Shown one piece after another: positions 53,935 through 63,999 of a DNA stretch of 64,000 nt. Each line of letters starts with the position of its first letter. Positions within the stretch are counted from its first letter, which is position 1. Under the pieces are notes generated by a model, which searched no databases, had not been told where the DNA came from, and saw only the letters and a list, made by a program, of their open reading frames with translations. The position numbers and the translations under genes are program-made. Source of the DNA: Neorhizobium galegae bv. orientalis str. HAMBI 540 (lineage in GTDB: Bacteria > Pseudomonadota > Alphaproteobacteria > Rhizobiales > Rhizobiaceae); contig NZ_HG938353.1 in assembly GCF_000731315.1 (NCBI RefSeq), positions 372,001 to 436,000 on the forward strand, read 5' to 3'.

Positions 53935-55031
53935 GCCGCCTCGTCTCCCGGTTCCACATGCCGGATGGCTTCGGAAAGGCAGAGGATCGAAAGCGCCTGT
54001 CCGTAGCCGGTCGGCTGGATCGGGATATCCCGATAGAATTGCAGGTCATGGCCCATGCGCGTCCCATAGGAGACGTTGAGCACGGTGCCGGTTTCGTCGA
54101 TATTGGCGAGCACGGCTTCAACGGCCTTGAGGCCGGCCACGCGCCATTCAGGGGTGCCGAGGCCAAGGCGGTAGCCCTTGAGCAGCCCGTAACCGAAACC
54201 TGCGGTCGCCGAAATTTCCTCGTAGGACGACGGATCGTCGAGCAGGGTGCGCCAGGCACCGGAGGCAGCCTGCAGCGGCAGCAGCGCGTTGACCTGCGCC
54301 GTCAGCACGCCGAGCAGGAAATCCTTCACCGGCTTTGAAACCTCGGCGAGGTCGAACAGGTCGAGCATGCCGGCGGTGATCCAGGCATTGCCGCGCGCCC
54401 AGCGGGCTTCAGCAAAATTATGGCGGCCCTGGAACGTCCAGCCGTGGAACCAGAGGCCGGTCTTGGTATCGGCGAGGTAACGGGAATGGACGAGGAACTG
54501 CCTTGACGCCTCGTCGACCAGTTCGCGGCGGCCACTTGCCTCGCCATAGGAAGCGAGGAACAAGGCGACCATATAAAGAGTGTCGTCCCAGAGTTCGTCG
54601 TCATTGACCTTATCGGAGACGTGATGTTCGAAGGCGCCTTCCTCGGTGCGGCCCATCTCGCTCATGACGCGGTCTGCCCAAGTGTCGAGAACCGGCTGCC
54701 AGCGCGGGTCGCGGGTTTCGCGCCAGAGGACGGACAGGCCGAGCATCGGTGCCGTGGTGTTGACGTTGAGCGTCGGAAGACCCGCTTCGATGCGGGACGC
54801 ATACCAGTTCTCGATCAGAGCCTTCAGGTCGTCGCGGCCGGTGAACAGCCACAGCCGGATCAGGCCGTAGAGACCGACGCCCTGCGGCCATTCCCAGCTT
54901 TCGAAAGAGATATAGTCGCCGGCGGTCCCGTCGAGATTGGGTTCGTGGAAACGACCGTCGTCGCGAAGCCCGGTTATGCCGGCCACGAGGCGATCAAGCT
55001 TTTCACGGATGTCCCGGGCTGAAAGGCCCAT
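53931..55031 (-). CDS. Unsaturated rhamnogalacturonyl hydrolase, GH105 family
   Basis: GH105 enzymes remove the unsaturated galacturonate left at the non-reducing end of pectin oligosaccharides by lyases, using hydration of the double bond. The 366-residue protein has no signal peptide, hence acts in the cytoplasm. It carries the (alpha/alpha)6 landmarks VNDDELWDDTLYMVALFLAS (candidate catalytic Asp in WDD) and RWARGNAWITAGMLDL, with WTFQGRHNFAEA nearby. The product rearranges to the substrate of KduI, whose gene overlaps it. It heads the operon, divergent from the LacI gene. Confidence 0.92.
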   Translation of the reverse strand: MGLSARDIREKLDRLVAGITGLRDDGRFHEPNLDGTAGDYISFESWEWPQGVGLYGLIRLWLFTGRDDLKALIENWYASRIEAGLPTLNVNTTAPMLGLSVLWRETRDPRWQPVLDTWADRVMSEMGRTEEGAFEHHVSDKVNDDELWDDTLYMVALFLASYGEASGRRELVDEASRQFLVHSRYLADTKTGLWFHGWTFQGRHNFAEARWARGNAWITAGMLDLFDLAEVSKPVKDFLLGVLTAQVNALLPLQAASGAWRTLLDDPSSYEEISATAGFGYGLLKGYRLGLGTPEWRVAGLKAVEAVLANIDETGTVLNVSYGTRMGHDLQFYRDIPIQPTGYGQALSILCLSEAIRHVEPGDEAA

Positions 55032-55122
55032 GTCTCAATTCCTCCCTTTGCTGCAGCTCTTGCCGCGCAGCATTTCACTCCGCTTCTCCCGAGCGATGCC
55101 TTCATGAAAACATTTGAAAATT

Positions 55123-55134
55123 GATTGCGCAATC
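55123..55134. promoter_or_regulatory. Candidate LacI-family operator
   Basis: GATTGCGCAATC is a perfect palindrome with the central CG typical of LacI/GalR operators. It lies in the shared 146-base gap between the GH105 and lacI-type genes, 44 bases before the regulator's start. Confidence 0.65.
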
Positions 55135-55177
55135 TGAAAATTTTTTGCAGTGTGCGCATCTGTGATGGGAGGATGTG

Positions 55178-56227
55178 ATGGCGACGACGATCGTGCCGGG
55201 CAAGCGCGGCAAAAAAAGCCGACGGGTGCGGCTGGAGGATATTGCGGAAAAAGTGGGCGTGTCGCTCAGCACCGTCTCGCGGGCGCTGGCCGGCGAGAAG
55301 GGGGTGCGCGCGGATATCCGCCAGCGGATCATGGAAGCGGCGAAGGACGCCAATTACGCGATGCCGACGCCGGTCGCCGGCAAGAAGGTGATTCTGGCAG
55401 CTTCGAGCGCGGCGATGATCGACTATGTGCGCAACCAGTTCACGCTTTATGTGCTGGAAGGGTTGCGGGACCGCGCCCAGGCTCTCGGGCTCGACATCGT
55501 CACCCGCGCCGTCGCGGATCAGTCCGAGGAAAAGGTGGTGCTGGAGGAGGCGCGGGTCGATCCGGACGTCGCGGGACTGCTGTTCCTGACCGTCGACGAC
55601 GAGGGCATGCTCGACGCCACCCGCAGTTTCGCCAAGCCGGTCGTGCTGATCAACGGCGACGATCCGATGATGCGGCTGTCGAGCGTGACGCCCTGCAATC
55701 GCTCGGCGGCGCATCTGGCGACGGATTATCTGATCCGGCTCGGGCACAAGCGCATCCTGTTCCTGATGCGTCCGGGGCGGCGGACGATCGACCGGCGCCG
55801 CGAAGGCTGGCAGGATGCCTTCCAGCAGCACGGGTTGCCGTGTCCCCCGGATCTCGTCGTGCCGGTCGATGACTGGCTGCCCGAGCTTGCCGCCCAGGCG
55901 GTGAGCGACCGGCTGCGGAAAAACGGGCTCGATTTCACCGCCGTGCTGACTGCGGGTGACAGTCTCGCGGTCGGCGCGATGATGGGCGTGCAGCAGATGG
56001 GTTTTACCGTGCCGGGCGACGTTTCGGTGATGGGCATGGACGACCTGCCACAGGCGGCCTTCCTCAATCCGCCGCTGACCACGGTGCATGTACCGATGCG
56101 CGAACTCGGTGCCGTGGCGCTCGATCTTTTGAGGGACGGCATGACGGGATTTGCAAACCCGGCGCGGCGGGTGGAGCTCGCCTGTTACATCGCCGAGCGG
56201 CAGTCAACCGGGCCGGCCAGAAATTAA
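55178..56227 (+). CDS. LacI-family transcriptional regulator of the uronate locus
   Basis: The 349-residue protein has the LacI headpiece VRLEDIAEKVGVSLSTVSRA with LAGEKGVRADIRQRIMEAA, and a periplasmic-binding-like effector domain ending GDVSVMGMDDLPQAAFLNPP and LTTVHVPMRELGAVAL. It is divergent from the GH105-kduI operon with a palindromic operator candidate between, so it likely represses the operon until a pectin-derived sugar binds. The ATG at 55178 follows GGGAGG by five bases; the GTG immediately before it is too close. Confidence 0.93.
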   Translation: MATTIVPGKRGKKSRRVRLEDIAEKVGVSLSTVSRALAGEKGVRADIRQRIMEAAKDANYAMPTPVAGKKVILAASSAAMIDYVRNQFTLYVLEGLRDRAQALGLDIVTRAVADQSEEKVVLEEARVDPDVAGLLFLTVDDEGMLDATRSFAKPVVLINGDDPMMRLSSVTPCNRSAAHLATDYLIRLGHKRILFLMRPGRRTIDRRREGWQDAFQQHGLPCPPDLVVPVDDWLPELAAQAVSDRLRKNGLDFTAVLTAGDSLAVGAMMGVQQMGFTVPGDVSVMGMDDLPQAAFLNPPLTTVHVPMRELGAVALDLLRDGMTGFANPARRVELACYIAERQSTGPARN

Positions 56228-56369
56228 CGCCTGCCAAATGACGTATTCATGCGCCATTCAGCGGCTTGCTGGAACAATGCGGATGTCTCGAACATTGATC
56301 TGCCGACGAAATGCGTCCGGCAGATGTCAGCCCGGTTCGAACGCCATTTGGTTTCTCAGGAGGAAGCCC

Positions 56370-56945
56370 GTGAAGAAAATACTGATGTCCGTTGCGGCAC
56401 TTTGCGCCATGTTCGTGGCGCCGTCGATTGCGGATGCGGCCGTGCGCGGGGTTGCCACCGCCGATGTCAACATGCGGTCAGGGCCAAGCACCGGTTATCC
56501 GGCCGTCGACGTCATTCCGGCCGGTGCGGCGGTAACGATCTACGGCTGCATGAGCAGCGTCAACTGGTGCGACGTCGCCTTCGTCGGCGGACGCGGCTGG
56601 GTGTCGGGCAACTACGTGCAGGCGACCTATCGTTCCAACCGTGTCTATGTCGCCCCCGACTATTACGAGGGCCTCGGCATTCCGATGGTCACGTTCGACG
56701 TCGGCAACTATTGGGGCCGCTACTATCGCAACCGCGACTTCTACCGCGATCGCGACCGCTGGGACCGCTATGACTGGAGGCGCGAATCGCGTCTTCCGCC
56801 GCCGCCACCCCCGCCGCCGCGCTGGGATCGTGACGGAGCCCCACGCTGGGACCGGGATCGCAGCTGGAGCCCCGGCGACGCGCAGCCGCCGCGTCCGCCA
56901 GTCTGGCAGAGATATCCCGACCGTTTCTTCAGAGATCGGGATTGA
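56370..56945 (+). CDS. Periplasmic SH3b-domain protein with a proline/arginine-rich tail
   Basis: The 191-residue protein has a signal peptide (ILMSVAALCAMFVAPSIADA), then one bacterial SH3 domain: ATADVNMRSGPSTGYPAVDV, IPAGAAVTIYGCMSSVNWCD, GGRGWVSGNYVQA. A YYRNRDFYRDRDRWDRYDWR stretch and a proline-rich tail with repeated RWDRD follow. SH3b domains usually bind cell-wall peptides. The GTG at 56370 is chosen because AGGAGG lies six bases upstream. Similar proteins are common in rhizobia; the role is unknown. Confidence 0.85.
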   Translation: MKKILMSVAALCAMFVAPSIADAAVRGVATADVNMRSGPSTGYPAVDVIPAGAAVTIYGCMSSVNWCDVAFVGGRGWVSGNYVQATYRSNRVYVAPDYYEGLGIPMVTFDVGNYWGRYYRNRDFYRDRDRWDRYDWRRESRLPPPPPPPPRWDRDGAPRWDRDRSWSPGDAQPPRPPVWQRYPDRFFRDRD

Positions 56946-57023
56946 CCGCAACCGGCCTCTCAGCGGTTCGGCCGTGACGATGACCGGCAACCCGAACCGC
57001 TGATCCCGCCCAAAAAATCAAAG

Positions 57024-57047
57024 AGGCCGCCTACGGGTGGCCTTTTT
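57024..57047 (+). terminator. Rho-independent terminator after the SH3b gene
   Basis: An 8-bp stem (AGGCCGCC with GGTGGCCT, one G-T wobble) closes a TACG tetraloop and is followed by five T residues. Confidence 0.9.
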
Positions 57048-57241
57048 GCGCTCGGCATTAAGCCAAGCTCATGCCGAAGCGTACCGCTCGGCCCTGTTCT
57101 GACCATTGCGCCTTTTCAGCCTTTTCGATAAGAGACCCCGCAACTCGATGATCCTGTCACAAACGACGGGATTTCGGGGCGGTTTGAAAGCAGGCGCCCA
57201 AGGCTCCCGAGCCTCTTGGCGAAACAGTGGTTTTTGTCGGT

Positions 57242-58516
57242 ATGGCTCGCATCGTCATGAAGTTCGGCGGCACTTCGGTCGCCAATCTCGAACGCATTCA
57301 CAACGTCGCGCGCCATGTGAAACGTGAGGTTGAGGCCGGCCACGAGGTCGCGGTCGTCGTCTCCGCCATGTCCGGCAAGACTAACGAGCTTGTCGGCTGG
57401 GTTCAGGACATGCCGAAGGTTTCCGGCGCCAACTCGCCTTTTTACGACGCGCGCGAATATGACGCTGTCGTGGCATCCGGCGAGCAGGTGACGTCCGGCA
57501 TTCTGGCGATCGCCCTGCAGTCGATGGGCATCAACGCCCGGTCCTGGCAGGGCTGGCAGATCCCGATCCGCACCGACAGCGCCCATGGCGCGGCGCGGAT
57601 CATGGAGATCGACGGGTCCGAGATCGTCAAGCGGATGGGCGAGGGCCAGGTGGCCGTCGTCGCCGGTTTCCAGGGGCTCGGCCCCGACAACCGGATCGCC
57701 ACGCTCGGCCGCGGCGGTTCCGACACGTCGGCGGTGGCGATCGCGGCTGCGGTCAAGGCCGACCGCTGCGACATCTACACGGACGTTGACGGCGTCTACA
57801 CGACCGACCCGCGCATCGTGCCCCAGGCACGGCGCATGAAGAAGGTCTCCTTCGAGGAAATGCTGGAAATGGCATCGCTCGGCTCGAAGGTTCTGCAGGT
57901 GCGCTCGGTGGAGCTCGCCATGGTATTCAAGGTACGTACCTTCGTGCGTTCCTCATTCGATGATCCAGATGCTCCGGGGATGGGCGATTTCGACAATCCG
58001 CCCGGAACGCTGATTTGTGCAGAGGAAGAAATCGTGGAACAGGAAGTCGTCACCGGCATCGCCTATGCCAAGGATGAAGCGCAGATCTCGCTCCGGCGTC
58101 TTGCCGACCGGCCGGGCGTATCGGCGGCGATCTTCGGCCCGCTCGCCGAAGCCCATATCAATGTCGACATGATCGTCCAGAACACGTCGGAAGACGGCTC
58201 GCGCACGGATATGACCTTCACGGTGCCTTCGGGCGACGTGCAGAAGGCCATGAAGGTGCTCGACGACAACAAGGAAAAGATCGGCTTCGACGTCGTCCAG
58301 ACCGAATCAGGCCTGGCGAAAGTGTCGGTCATCGGCATCGGCATGCGCAGCCATGCGGGCGTCGCCGCGCATGCTTTCAAGGCACTTGCCGAAAAATCCA
58401 TCAACATCAAGGCGATCACCACCTCGGAAATCAAGATTTCGATCCTGATCGACGGTGCTTATTCGGAACTCGCTGTTCGGACTTTGCATTCCGCTTACGG
58501 TCTCGATAAGAGTTGA
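57242..58516 (+). CDS. lysC: Aspartate kinase
   Basis: Aspartate kinase phosphorylates aspartate, the first step to lysine, threonine, methionine and diaminopimelate. The 424-residue protein has the signature VMKFGGTSVANLERI, catalytic and nucleotide-binding loops (ATLGRGGSDTSAVAIAAAVK, CDIYTDVDGVYTTDP), and two C-terminal ACT domains (QISLRRLADRPGVSAAIFGP; KVSVIGIGMRSHAGVAAHAF) for feedback control. The ATG at 57242 gives the conserved MARIVMKFGG start. ptsP follows on the same strand, as in other rhizobia. Confidence 0.97.
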   Translation: MARIVMKFGGTSVANLERIHNVARHVKREVEAGHEVAVVVSAMSGKTNELVGWVQDMPKVSGANSPFYDAREYDAVVASGEQVTSGILAIALQSMGINARSWQGWQIPIRTDSAHGAARIMEIDGSEIVKRMGEGQVAVVAGFQGLGPDNRIATLGRGGSDTSAVAIAAAVKADRCDIYTDVDGVYTTDPRIVPQARRMKKVSFEEMLEMASLGSKVLQVRSVELAMVFKVRTFVRSSFDDPDAPGMGDFDNPPGTLICAEEEIVEQEVVTGIAYAKDEAQISLRRLADRPGVSAAIFGPLAEAHINVDMIVQNTSEDGSRTDMTFTVPSGDVQKAMKVLDDNKEKIGFDVVQTESGLAKVSVIGIGMRSHAGVAAHAFKALAEKSINIKAITTSEIKISILIDGAYSELAVRTLHSAYGLDKS

Positions 58517-58591
58517 GAATGAACCGTTTGGACGCGCCGGCAGTTGCGGGCGCCGTCTTGCGGTTGGGGTGACCTCGTTTCGGGAGAGCAT

Positions 58592-60865
58592 ATGCCGATG
58601 AGAGACCTGTCGGCAGGTCCGCGCGTTCTGTTGAGGCGGCTACGCGAGTTGATGGCGGAGCCGCTCGAGCCACAGGAGCGCCTTGACCGGATCGTTCGCC
58701 AGATCGCCAGCAACATGGTGGCCGAAGTCTGCTCGGTCTATGTGCTCCGCTCCGACGGCGTTCTCGAACTTTATGCGACCGAAGGCCTCAACAAGGAAGC
58801 GGTCCACACGTCGCAGCTGAAGATGGGCCAGGGCCTTGTCGGCACGATCGCCGCGTCCGCCCAGCCGCTCAATCTTTCCGACGCGCAGGCGCATCCGGCG
58901 TTCCGCTACCTCCCGGAAACTGGCGAGGAAATCTACCATTCCTTCCTCGGCGTGCCGATCCTCCGGGCCGGCCGCACGCTTGGCGTTCTCGTCGTCCAGA
59001 ACAAGGCGAGCCGCAACTATCGCGAGGACGAGGTCGAGGCGCTCGAAACCACGGCGATGGTGATCGCCGAGATGATCGCCACCGGCGAACTCAAGAAGAT
59101 CACCAGGCCGGGCCTGGAGCTCGACCTTACCCGCGCCATCACGATCGACGCCGACGCCTATAACGAAGGCATTGGCCTGGGTCATGTGGTGCTGCACGAG
59201 CCGCGCATCGTCGTCACCAATCTTCTGAACGAGGACGCGGAAAAGGAAGTCACGCGGCTGGCGGAAGCGCTCGGCTCCTTGCGCATCTCCATCGACGACA
59301 TGCTGTCGCGCCGCGAAGTCTCCCAGGAAGGCGAGCATCGCGAGGTGCTCGAAACCTACCGGATGTTTGCCCACGACCAGGGCTGGGTCCGCCGCATGGA
59401 AGAGGCGATCCACAACGGGCTTACGGCGGAAGCGGCGGTCGAGAAGGTCCAGAGCGATACCAAGGCGCGGATGATGCGCCTGACCGACTCCTATCTGCGC
59501 GAGCGGATGCATGATTTCGACGATCTCGCCAACCGGCTTCTGCGCCAGCTGACGGGTTTTTCCGGCCGCGCCTTCGACGAAGGCTTCCCGGTGGACGCAA
59601 TCATTCTCGCCCGCGCCATGGGTGCGGCCGAATTGCTCGACTATCCCCGCGCCAGCCTGCGCGGCCTCGTGCTGGAAGACGGAGCGGTGACCAGCCATGT
59701 GGTGATCGTCGCACGCGCCATGGGCATTCCGGTCGTCGGCCAGGCGGCAGGTGTCGTGGCGCTTGCCGAAAACGGCGATCCGATCATCATCGACGGCGAT
59801 GACGGCCAGATCCACCTGCGGCCGGTTCTCGACCTGCAGAAGGCCTACGAGGAAAAGGTACGCCTGCGGGCCCGCCGGCAGGAGCAGTTCAGAGCGCTGA
59901 GGGATGTCGAGCCGGTCACCAAGGACGGCAAGCGCATCAGCCTGCAGATGAATGCCGGCCTGCTGGTGGATCTGCCACAGCTTGCCGAGTCGGGCGCCGA
60001 CGGCATCGGTCTCTTCCGCACCGAACTGCAGTTCATGATCGCCTCGACCATGCCGAAGCTCGAGGAGCAGGAAGGTTTTTACCGCAACGTCCTGAAACAG
60101 GCGGCCGGCCGACCGGTGACGTTCCGGACCCTCGATATCGGCGGCGACAAGGTCGTCTCCTATTTCCGCGCCCAGGAAGAGGAAAACCCGGCGCTCGGCT
60201 GGCGGGCGATCCGCCTGTCGCTGGACCGGCCCGGACTTTTGCGCACCCAGCTTCGGGCGCTGCTCAGGGCCTCCGCCGGCGCCGAGCTCAAGATGATGCT
60301 GCCAATGGTGACCGAGGTTTCGGAAATCCACGCGGTGCGCGAGCTGATGCAGAAGGAAGTGCAGCATCTTTCGAAATTCGGCCATAGCCTGCCACGCAAG
60401 CTGCAGTTCGGGGCAATGCTCGAAGTGCCGGCACTGATGTGGCAGCTCGACGAACTGATGGCAGAGGTGGACTTCGTCTCGGTCGGCTCCAACGACCTGT
60501 TCCAGTTCACCATGGCAGCCGACCGCGGCAATGCCCGGGTTTCCGACCGTTTCGACAATCTCGGCAAGCCGTTCCTGCGCATTCTGCGCGATATCGCCCG
60601 GGCCGGCGAACGCAACAAGACGGTGGTGACGCTGTGCGGCGAGATGGCGGGCAAGCCGCTCTCGGCCATGGCACTGCTCGGGGTCGGTTTCCGCTCGGTT
60701 TCCATGTCCCCGACCTCGATCGGGCCGGTCAAGGCGATGCTGCTCGGGCTTGACATCGACAAGCTGTCCGCTGAATTGAACGCGGCGCTCGACGATATAA
60801 GGTCGCCGGAGCCGATCCGCGCGCTGCTTCTGCGGTTCGCCGAGGCCAACAATATCCCCATCTAG
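58592..60865 (+). CDS. ptsP: PTS enzyme I-Ntr (PtsP) with GAF domain
   Basis: PtsP takes phosphate from phosphoenolpyruvate and passes it to NPr in the nitrogen-related PTS, which in rhizobia affects potassium, carbon and amino-acid transport. The ~757-residue protein has an N-terminal GAF sensor domain (1-165, SFLGVPILRAGRTLGVLVVQ), the helical NPr-binding part, the phosphohistidine domain with EDGAVTSHVVIVARAMGIPV (active His near 368), and a PEP-binding TIM barrel (GADGIGLFRTELQFM, FRTLDIGGDK, FVSVGSNDLFQFTMAADRGN). ATG 58598 is an alternative start. Confidence 0.96.
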   Translation: MPMRDLSAGPRVLLRRLRELMAEPLEPQERLDRIVRQIASNMVAEVCSVYVLRSDGVLELYATEGLNKEAVHTSQLKMGQGLVGTIAASAQPLNLSDAQAHPAFRYLPETGEEIYHSFLGVPILRAGRTLGVLVVQNKASRNYREDEVEALETTAMVIAEMIATGELKKITRPGLELDLTRAITIDADAYNEGIGLGHVVLHEPRIVVTNLLNEDAEKEVTRLAEALGSLRISIDDMLSRREVSQEGEHREVLETYRMFAHDQGWVRRMEEAIHNGLTAEAAVEKVQSDTKARMMRLTDSYLRERMHDFDDLANRLLRQLTGFSGRAFDEGFPVDAIILARAMGAAELLDYPRASLRGLVLEDGAVTSHVVIVARAMGIPVVGQAAGVVALAENGDPIIIDGDDGQIHLRPVLDLQKAYEEKVRLRARRQEQFRALRDVEPVTKDGKRISLQMNAGLLVDLPQLAESGADGIGLFRTELQFMIASTMPKLEEQEGFYRNVLKQAAGRPVTFRTLDIGGDKVVSYFRAQEEENPALGWRAIRLSLDRPGLLRTQLRALLRASAGAELKMMLPMVTEVSEIHAVRELMQKEVQHLSKFGHSLPRKLQFGAMLEVPALMWQLDELMAEVDFVSVGSNDLFQFTMAADRGNARVSDRFDNLGKPFLRILRDIARAGERNKTVVTLCGEMAGKPLSAMALLGVGFRSVSMSPTSIGPVKAMLLGLDIDKLSAELNAALDDIRSPEPIRALLLRFAEANNIPI

Positions 60866-60894
60866 CGGATAAAAAGAATAAACGGAGTTAGTGG

Positions 60895-61977
60895 GTGGCG
60901 AAGCTTCCTGTCGAAAAGATGCGCGAGCTGGAACGCCGGTTCGGCGAGATCGAGGCGCGCATGTCGGAAGGCCCGGCTGCCGACGTCTATGTGAAGCTGG
61001 CGTCGGAATATTCCGAACTGCAGCCGGTGGTGCGCAAGATCCGCGAATACGAAAAGTCGATCGCCGAAGTGGCCGATCTGCGCGCGATGCTGACCGACAA
61101 GGGCACCGACCGCGAGATGCACGAGCTTGCCGAAATGGAGCTGCCGGAGGCCGAGGAGCGGCTCGAAGGGCTGGAAAAGGACATGCAGGTCCTGCTTCTG
61201 CCCAAGGATGCGGCCGACGAGAGGAGTGCCATCCTCGAAATCCGCGCCGGCACCGGCGGCAACGAGGCGGCCCTTTTCGCCGGCGATCTGTTCCGCATGT
61301 ACGAGCGTTATGCCGCCACCAAGGGCTGGAAGGTCGAGGTTCTGTCGGCGAGCGAAGGCGAGGCGGGCGGCTATAAGGAAATCATCGCGACCGTCACCGG
61401 ACGCGGCGTCTTTTCGAAGCTGAAGTTCGAATCCGGCGTGCACCGGGTGCAGCGCGTGCCCGACACCGAAGCGAGCGGCCGCATCCACACCTCGGCGGCG
61501 ACCGTGGCGGTGATGCCGGAAGCCGAGGAGATCGACATCGAGATCCGGCCGGAAGACATCCGCATCGATACGATGCGTTCGTCGGGCGCCGGCGGCCAGC
61601 ACGTCAACACGACCGACTCCGCCGTGCGGATCACCCACATGCCGAGCGGCATCGTGGTGACCAGTTCGGAAAAGTCGCAGCACCAGAACCGCGCCAAGGC
61701 GATGCAGGTGCTGCGCACCCGTCTCTACGACATGGAGCGCCAGAAGGCGGACAGCGAACGTTCCGCCGACCGCAAGAGCCAGGTCGGCTCGGGCGACCGC
61801 TCCGAGCGCATCCGTACCTACAATTTCCCCCAGGGGCGGGTGACCGACCACCGCATCAACCTGACGCTCTACAAACTCGACCGGATGATGGAAGGCGATA
61901 TCGACGAAGTGGTCGATGCTCTGATTGCCGACTATCAGGCCGGCCAACTCGCGCAACTCGGCGAGCAACACGGATGA
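60895..61977 (+). CDS. prfA: Peptide chain release factor 1
   Basis: RF1 reads UAA and UAG and releases the finished peptide. The 360-residue protein has the GGQ motif ([18 protein letters not shown], residues about 233-235), whose Gln is methylated by the PrmC encoded next. The recognition-loop region is [20 protein letters not shown]. The start is a GTG, with a GGAG in the preceding AACGGAGTTAGTGG. It overlaps prmC by four bases. Confidence 0.98.
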   Translation: MAKLPVEKMRELERRFGEIEARMSEGPAADVYVKLASEYSELQPVVRKIREYEKSIAEVADLRAMLTDKGTDREMHELAEMELPEAEERLEGLEKDMQVLLLPKDAADERSAILEIRAGTGGNEAALFAGDLFRMYERYAATKGWKVEVLSASEGEAGGYKEIIATVTGRGVFSKLKFESGVHRVQRVPDTEASGRIHTSAATVAVMPEAEEIDIEIRPEDIRIDTMRSSGAGGQHVNTTDSAVRITHMPSGIVVTSSEKSQHQNRAKAMQVLRTRLYDMERQKADSERSADRKSQVGSGDRSERIRTYNFPQGRVTDHRINLTLYKLDRMMEGDIDEVVDALIADYQAGQLAQLGEQHG

Positions 61978-62837
61978 CGACGCTCGGAGCGGCTGTCGCG
62001 GATGCCAGATCGCGGTTTTCGACAGCGGGCCTGCCGGATGCGGTGATCGAGGCGCGGCTGCTGATCGGCGGTTTGCTCGGCCTTTCGTCGACGGAAGTTT
62101 TTACCGGCGGCGACCGTGTCCTGACGGACCAGGAATTGTCCCTCGTCGAGAAAGCGGTCGAGCGGCGCTTGAAACGGGAGCCGGTGCACCGCATATTAGG
62201 GATACGTGAATTCCACGGCATGGAGCTCCTGATTTCGAAGGAAACGCTGGAGCCGCGCCCGGACACCGAAATCCTGGTAGATTCGATGCTCGCCTATCTG
62301 AGGCAGATTGTCGCAGGCAAGGGTTCGGCACGTATTCTCGATCTTGGAACCGGAACCGGCGCGATCGTTTTGGCACTGCTGAAAGAAAGCCCGCAAGCTC
62401 AAGGGATCGGCAGCGATATCTCGGAGGATGCCCTTCAAACGGCGTTGAGGAATGCGGCGCGGCTGGGAATGTCCGAGAGATTTCAAGCGATCCGCAGCGA
62501 TTGGTTCGACGCAATTTCTGGCCGGTTCGACATAATCGTGTCAAATCCGCCCTATATACGTAGCGATGTTATCCCCGCATTGGACCCGGAAGTCCGGGAT
62601 TTCGATCCGTTGACAGCGCTAGATGGAGGTCCGGATGGGCTCGAAGCCTATCGCGCGATTGCAGCGAGTGCAGGAGATTTCCTCGAAAAGGACGGCGTTA
62701 TCGGCGTCGAGATCGGGTTCGATCAAAAGGAAACCGTGACCGCGATTTTCCGCGTCGCCGGCTTTACGCTGGTGGAGGCGCTACGCGACTACGGCGACAA
62801 TGATCGAGTTCTCGTATTTACCGTGAATCATCCTTGA
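61974..62837 (+). CDS. prmC: Release factor glutamine methyltransferase PrmC
   Basis: PrmC methylates the Gln of the GGQ motif in release factors using SAM. The 287-residue protein has an N-terminal helical substrate-binding domain, [15 protein letters not shown]-binding [20 protein letters not shown] and the catalytic NPPY motif ([12 protein letters not shown], near residue 191). The ATGA overlap with prfA couples enzyme and substrate synthesis. Confidence 0.97.
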   Translation: MTTLGAAVADARSRFSTAGLPDAVIEARLLIGGLLGLSSTEVFTGGDRVLTDQELSLVEKAVERRLKREPVHRILGIREFHGMELLISKETLEPRPDTEILVDSMLAYLRQIVAGKGSARILDLGTGTGAIVLALLKESPQAQGIGSDISEDALQTALRNAARLGMSERFQAIRSDWFDAISGRFDIIVSNPPYIRSDVIPALDPEVRDFDPLTALDGGPDGLEAYRAIAASAGDFLEKDGVIGVEIGFDQKETVTAIFRVAGFTLVEALRDYGDNDRVLVFTVNHP

Positions 62838-63138
62838 TTTTGCAGGCAAAAGAAAAGGCTTGGATTTCCGGAGGAAGCGGGATAGCTTGCAAATACGCAC
62901 TGGGACGGCTGGGAATGAACAGCGATTCGTTCGGGTTACAGGGCAACCCTTTGATCCTTCTCTTTTCGAAGAGTTGCGAAGGTTGAACAATTCCCGGTGC
63001 GTGAATCAGTTAATTTGACTTTCACAAGCGGCAGGACGCTTTGATCGGCCTGTGCGCGGCACGCGAAGTCTTGTTCGGCTCTGTCCGACAGACCGCGTGG
63101 CCCCTTATCAGCGAAGACAGAGAATTGGTGAACGATAG
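62838..63138. other. Intergenic stretch before the DUF4167 gene
   Basis: No gene, tRNA or strong hairpin is evident in about 300 bases. It probably carries the promoter of the DUF4167 gene; a short GGGTT/AACCC stem at about 62934-62950 is the only structure noted. Confidence 0.5.
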
Positions 63139-63999
63139 ATGAGGCCAGGACAGCAGAACAAACGCGGTCGAGGTCGCGGCAGTAACAACAATAACAATAA
63201 TGGCGGCGGCGGCGGTGGTGGAAATAACAACTTCAACCGCAAGGGCGGCAATCCTCTCAGCCGTACCTACGATAGCTCCGGCCCGGACGTGAAGATCCGC
63301 GGGACCGCCCAGCATATCGCCGAAAAATATAGCCAGCTCGGCCGCGACGCCCAAAGTTCAGGCGATCGCGTGATTGCGGAGAACTATCTCCAGCACGCCG
63401 AACACTATAACCGCATCATTGCCGCCGCACAGGCGCAGATGCAGGATCGGTTCCAGCACGACAATCGCGGTGAGTATCAGGATCGGGACGGCAACGTCCA
63501 GGATCAGGACGACATGGACAATGGCGACAACGAGGACAATGGTTTCTCGCAGCAGCCGTCCATGGACGAGGCTCCCCAGCCGCAGGTCCAGCAACAGCAG
63601 CCCCGCCGGGAACAGCCCCGGGAACAGCGCGAGCAGCGGGAACCCCGTGAACAACGCGAGCCCCGCGAACAGCGTGACCAGCAGCGCGAACGCCCCCGCC
63701 GCGAAAATCGTCCGGAACAGCCGGCCGTTGCAGCGGTTCCGGCCCAGGTCGCAGCACCTCAGCCAGTCGCTCCGGTCGTCGATGGTTCCGGTCCGCAGCC
63801 GGTGATCGAAGGCACGCCTGCCGAAGTGGCGGTCGAGGAAGAGGCACAGGCAGAAGCCGCTCCGCGCCGCCGCCGCGCTGCCGGCAGCCGCCCGCGTCGT
63901 CCGCGTCGTGGCGAAGGCGCCGGTGAAGAGGGTGGTTCCGAAGGCGAAGCCTCGGGCGACGGCTCGCAGCCGGCCCTGGCTGATGCCGCTTCCGAATAA
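63139..63999 (+). CDS. DUF4167 domain protein, low-complexity and highly charged
   Basis: The 286-residue protein starts MRPGQQNKRGRGRGSNNNNN and has the conserved DUF4167 core: NPLSRTYDSSGPDVKIRGTA, QHIAEKYSQLGRDAQSSGDR and VIAENYLQHAEHYNRIIAAA. A long Gln/Glu/Arg/Pro-rich middle with repeated REQREP-like units and an Arg-rich/acidic tail follow. The basic, Asn-rich N-terminus suggests nucleic-acid binding. In rhizobia it is regularly found after prmC. It ends with a stop one base before the window edge. Confidence 0.9.
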   Translation: MRPGQQNKRGRGRGSNNNNNNGGGGGGGNNNFNRKGGNPLSRTYDSSGPDVKIRGTAQHIAEKYSQLGRDAQSSGDRVIAENYLQHAEHYNRIIAAAQAQMQDRFQHDNRGEYQDRDGNVQDQDDMDNGDNEDNGFSQQPSMDEAPQPQVQQQQPRREQPREQREQREPREQREPREQRDQQRERPRRENRPEQPAVAAVPAQVAAPQPVAPVVDGSGPQPVIEGTPAEVAVEEEAQAEAAPRRRRAAGSRPRRPRRGEGAGEEGGSEGEASGDGSQPALADAASE

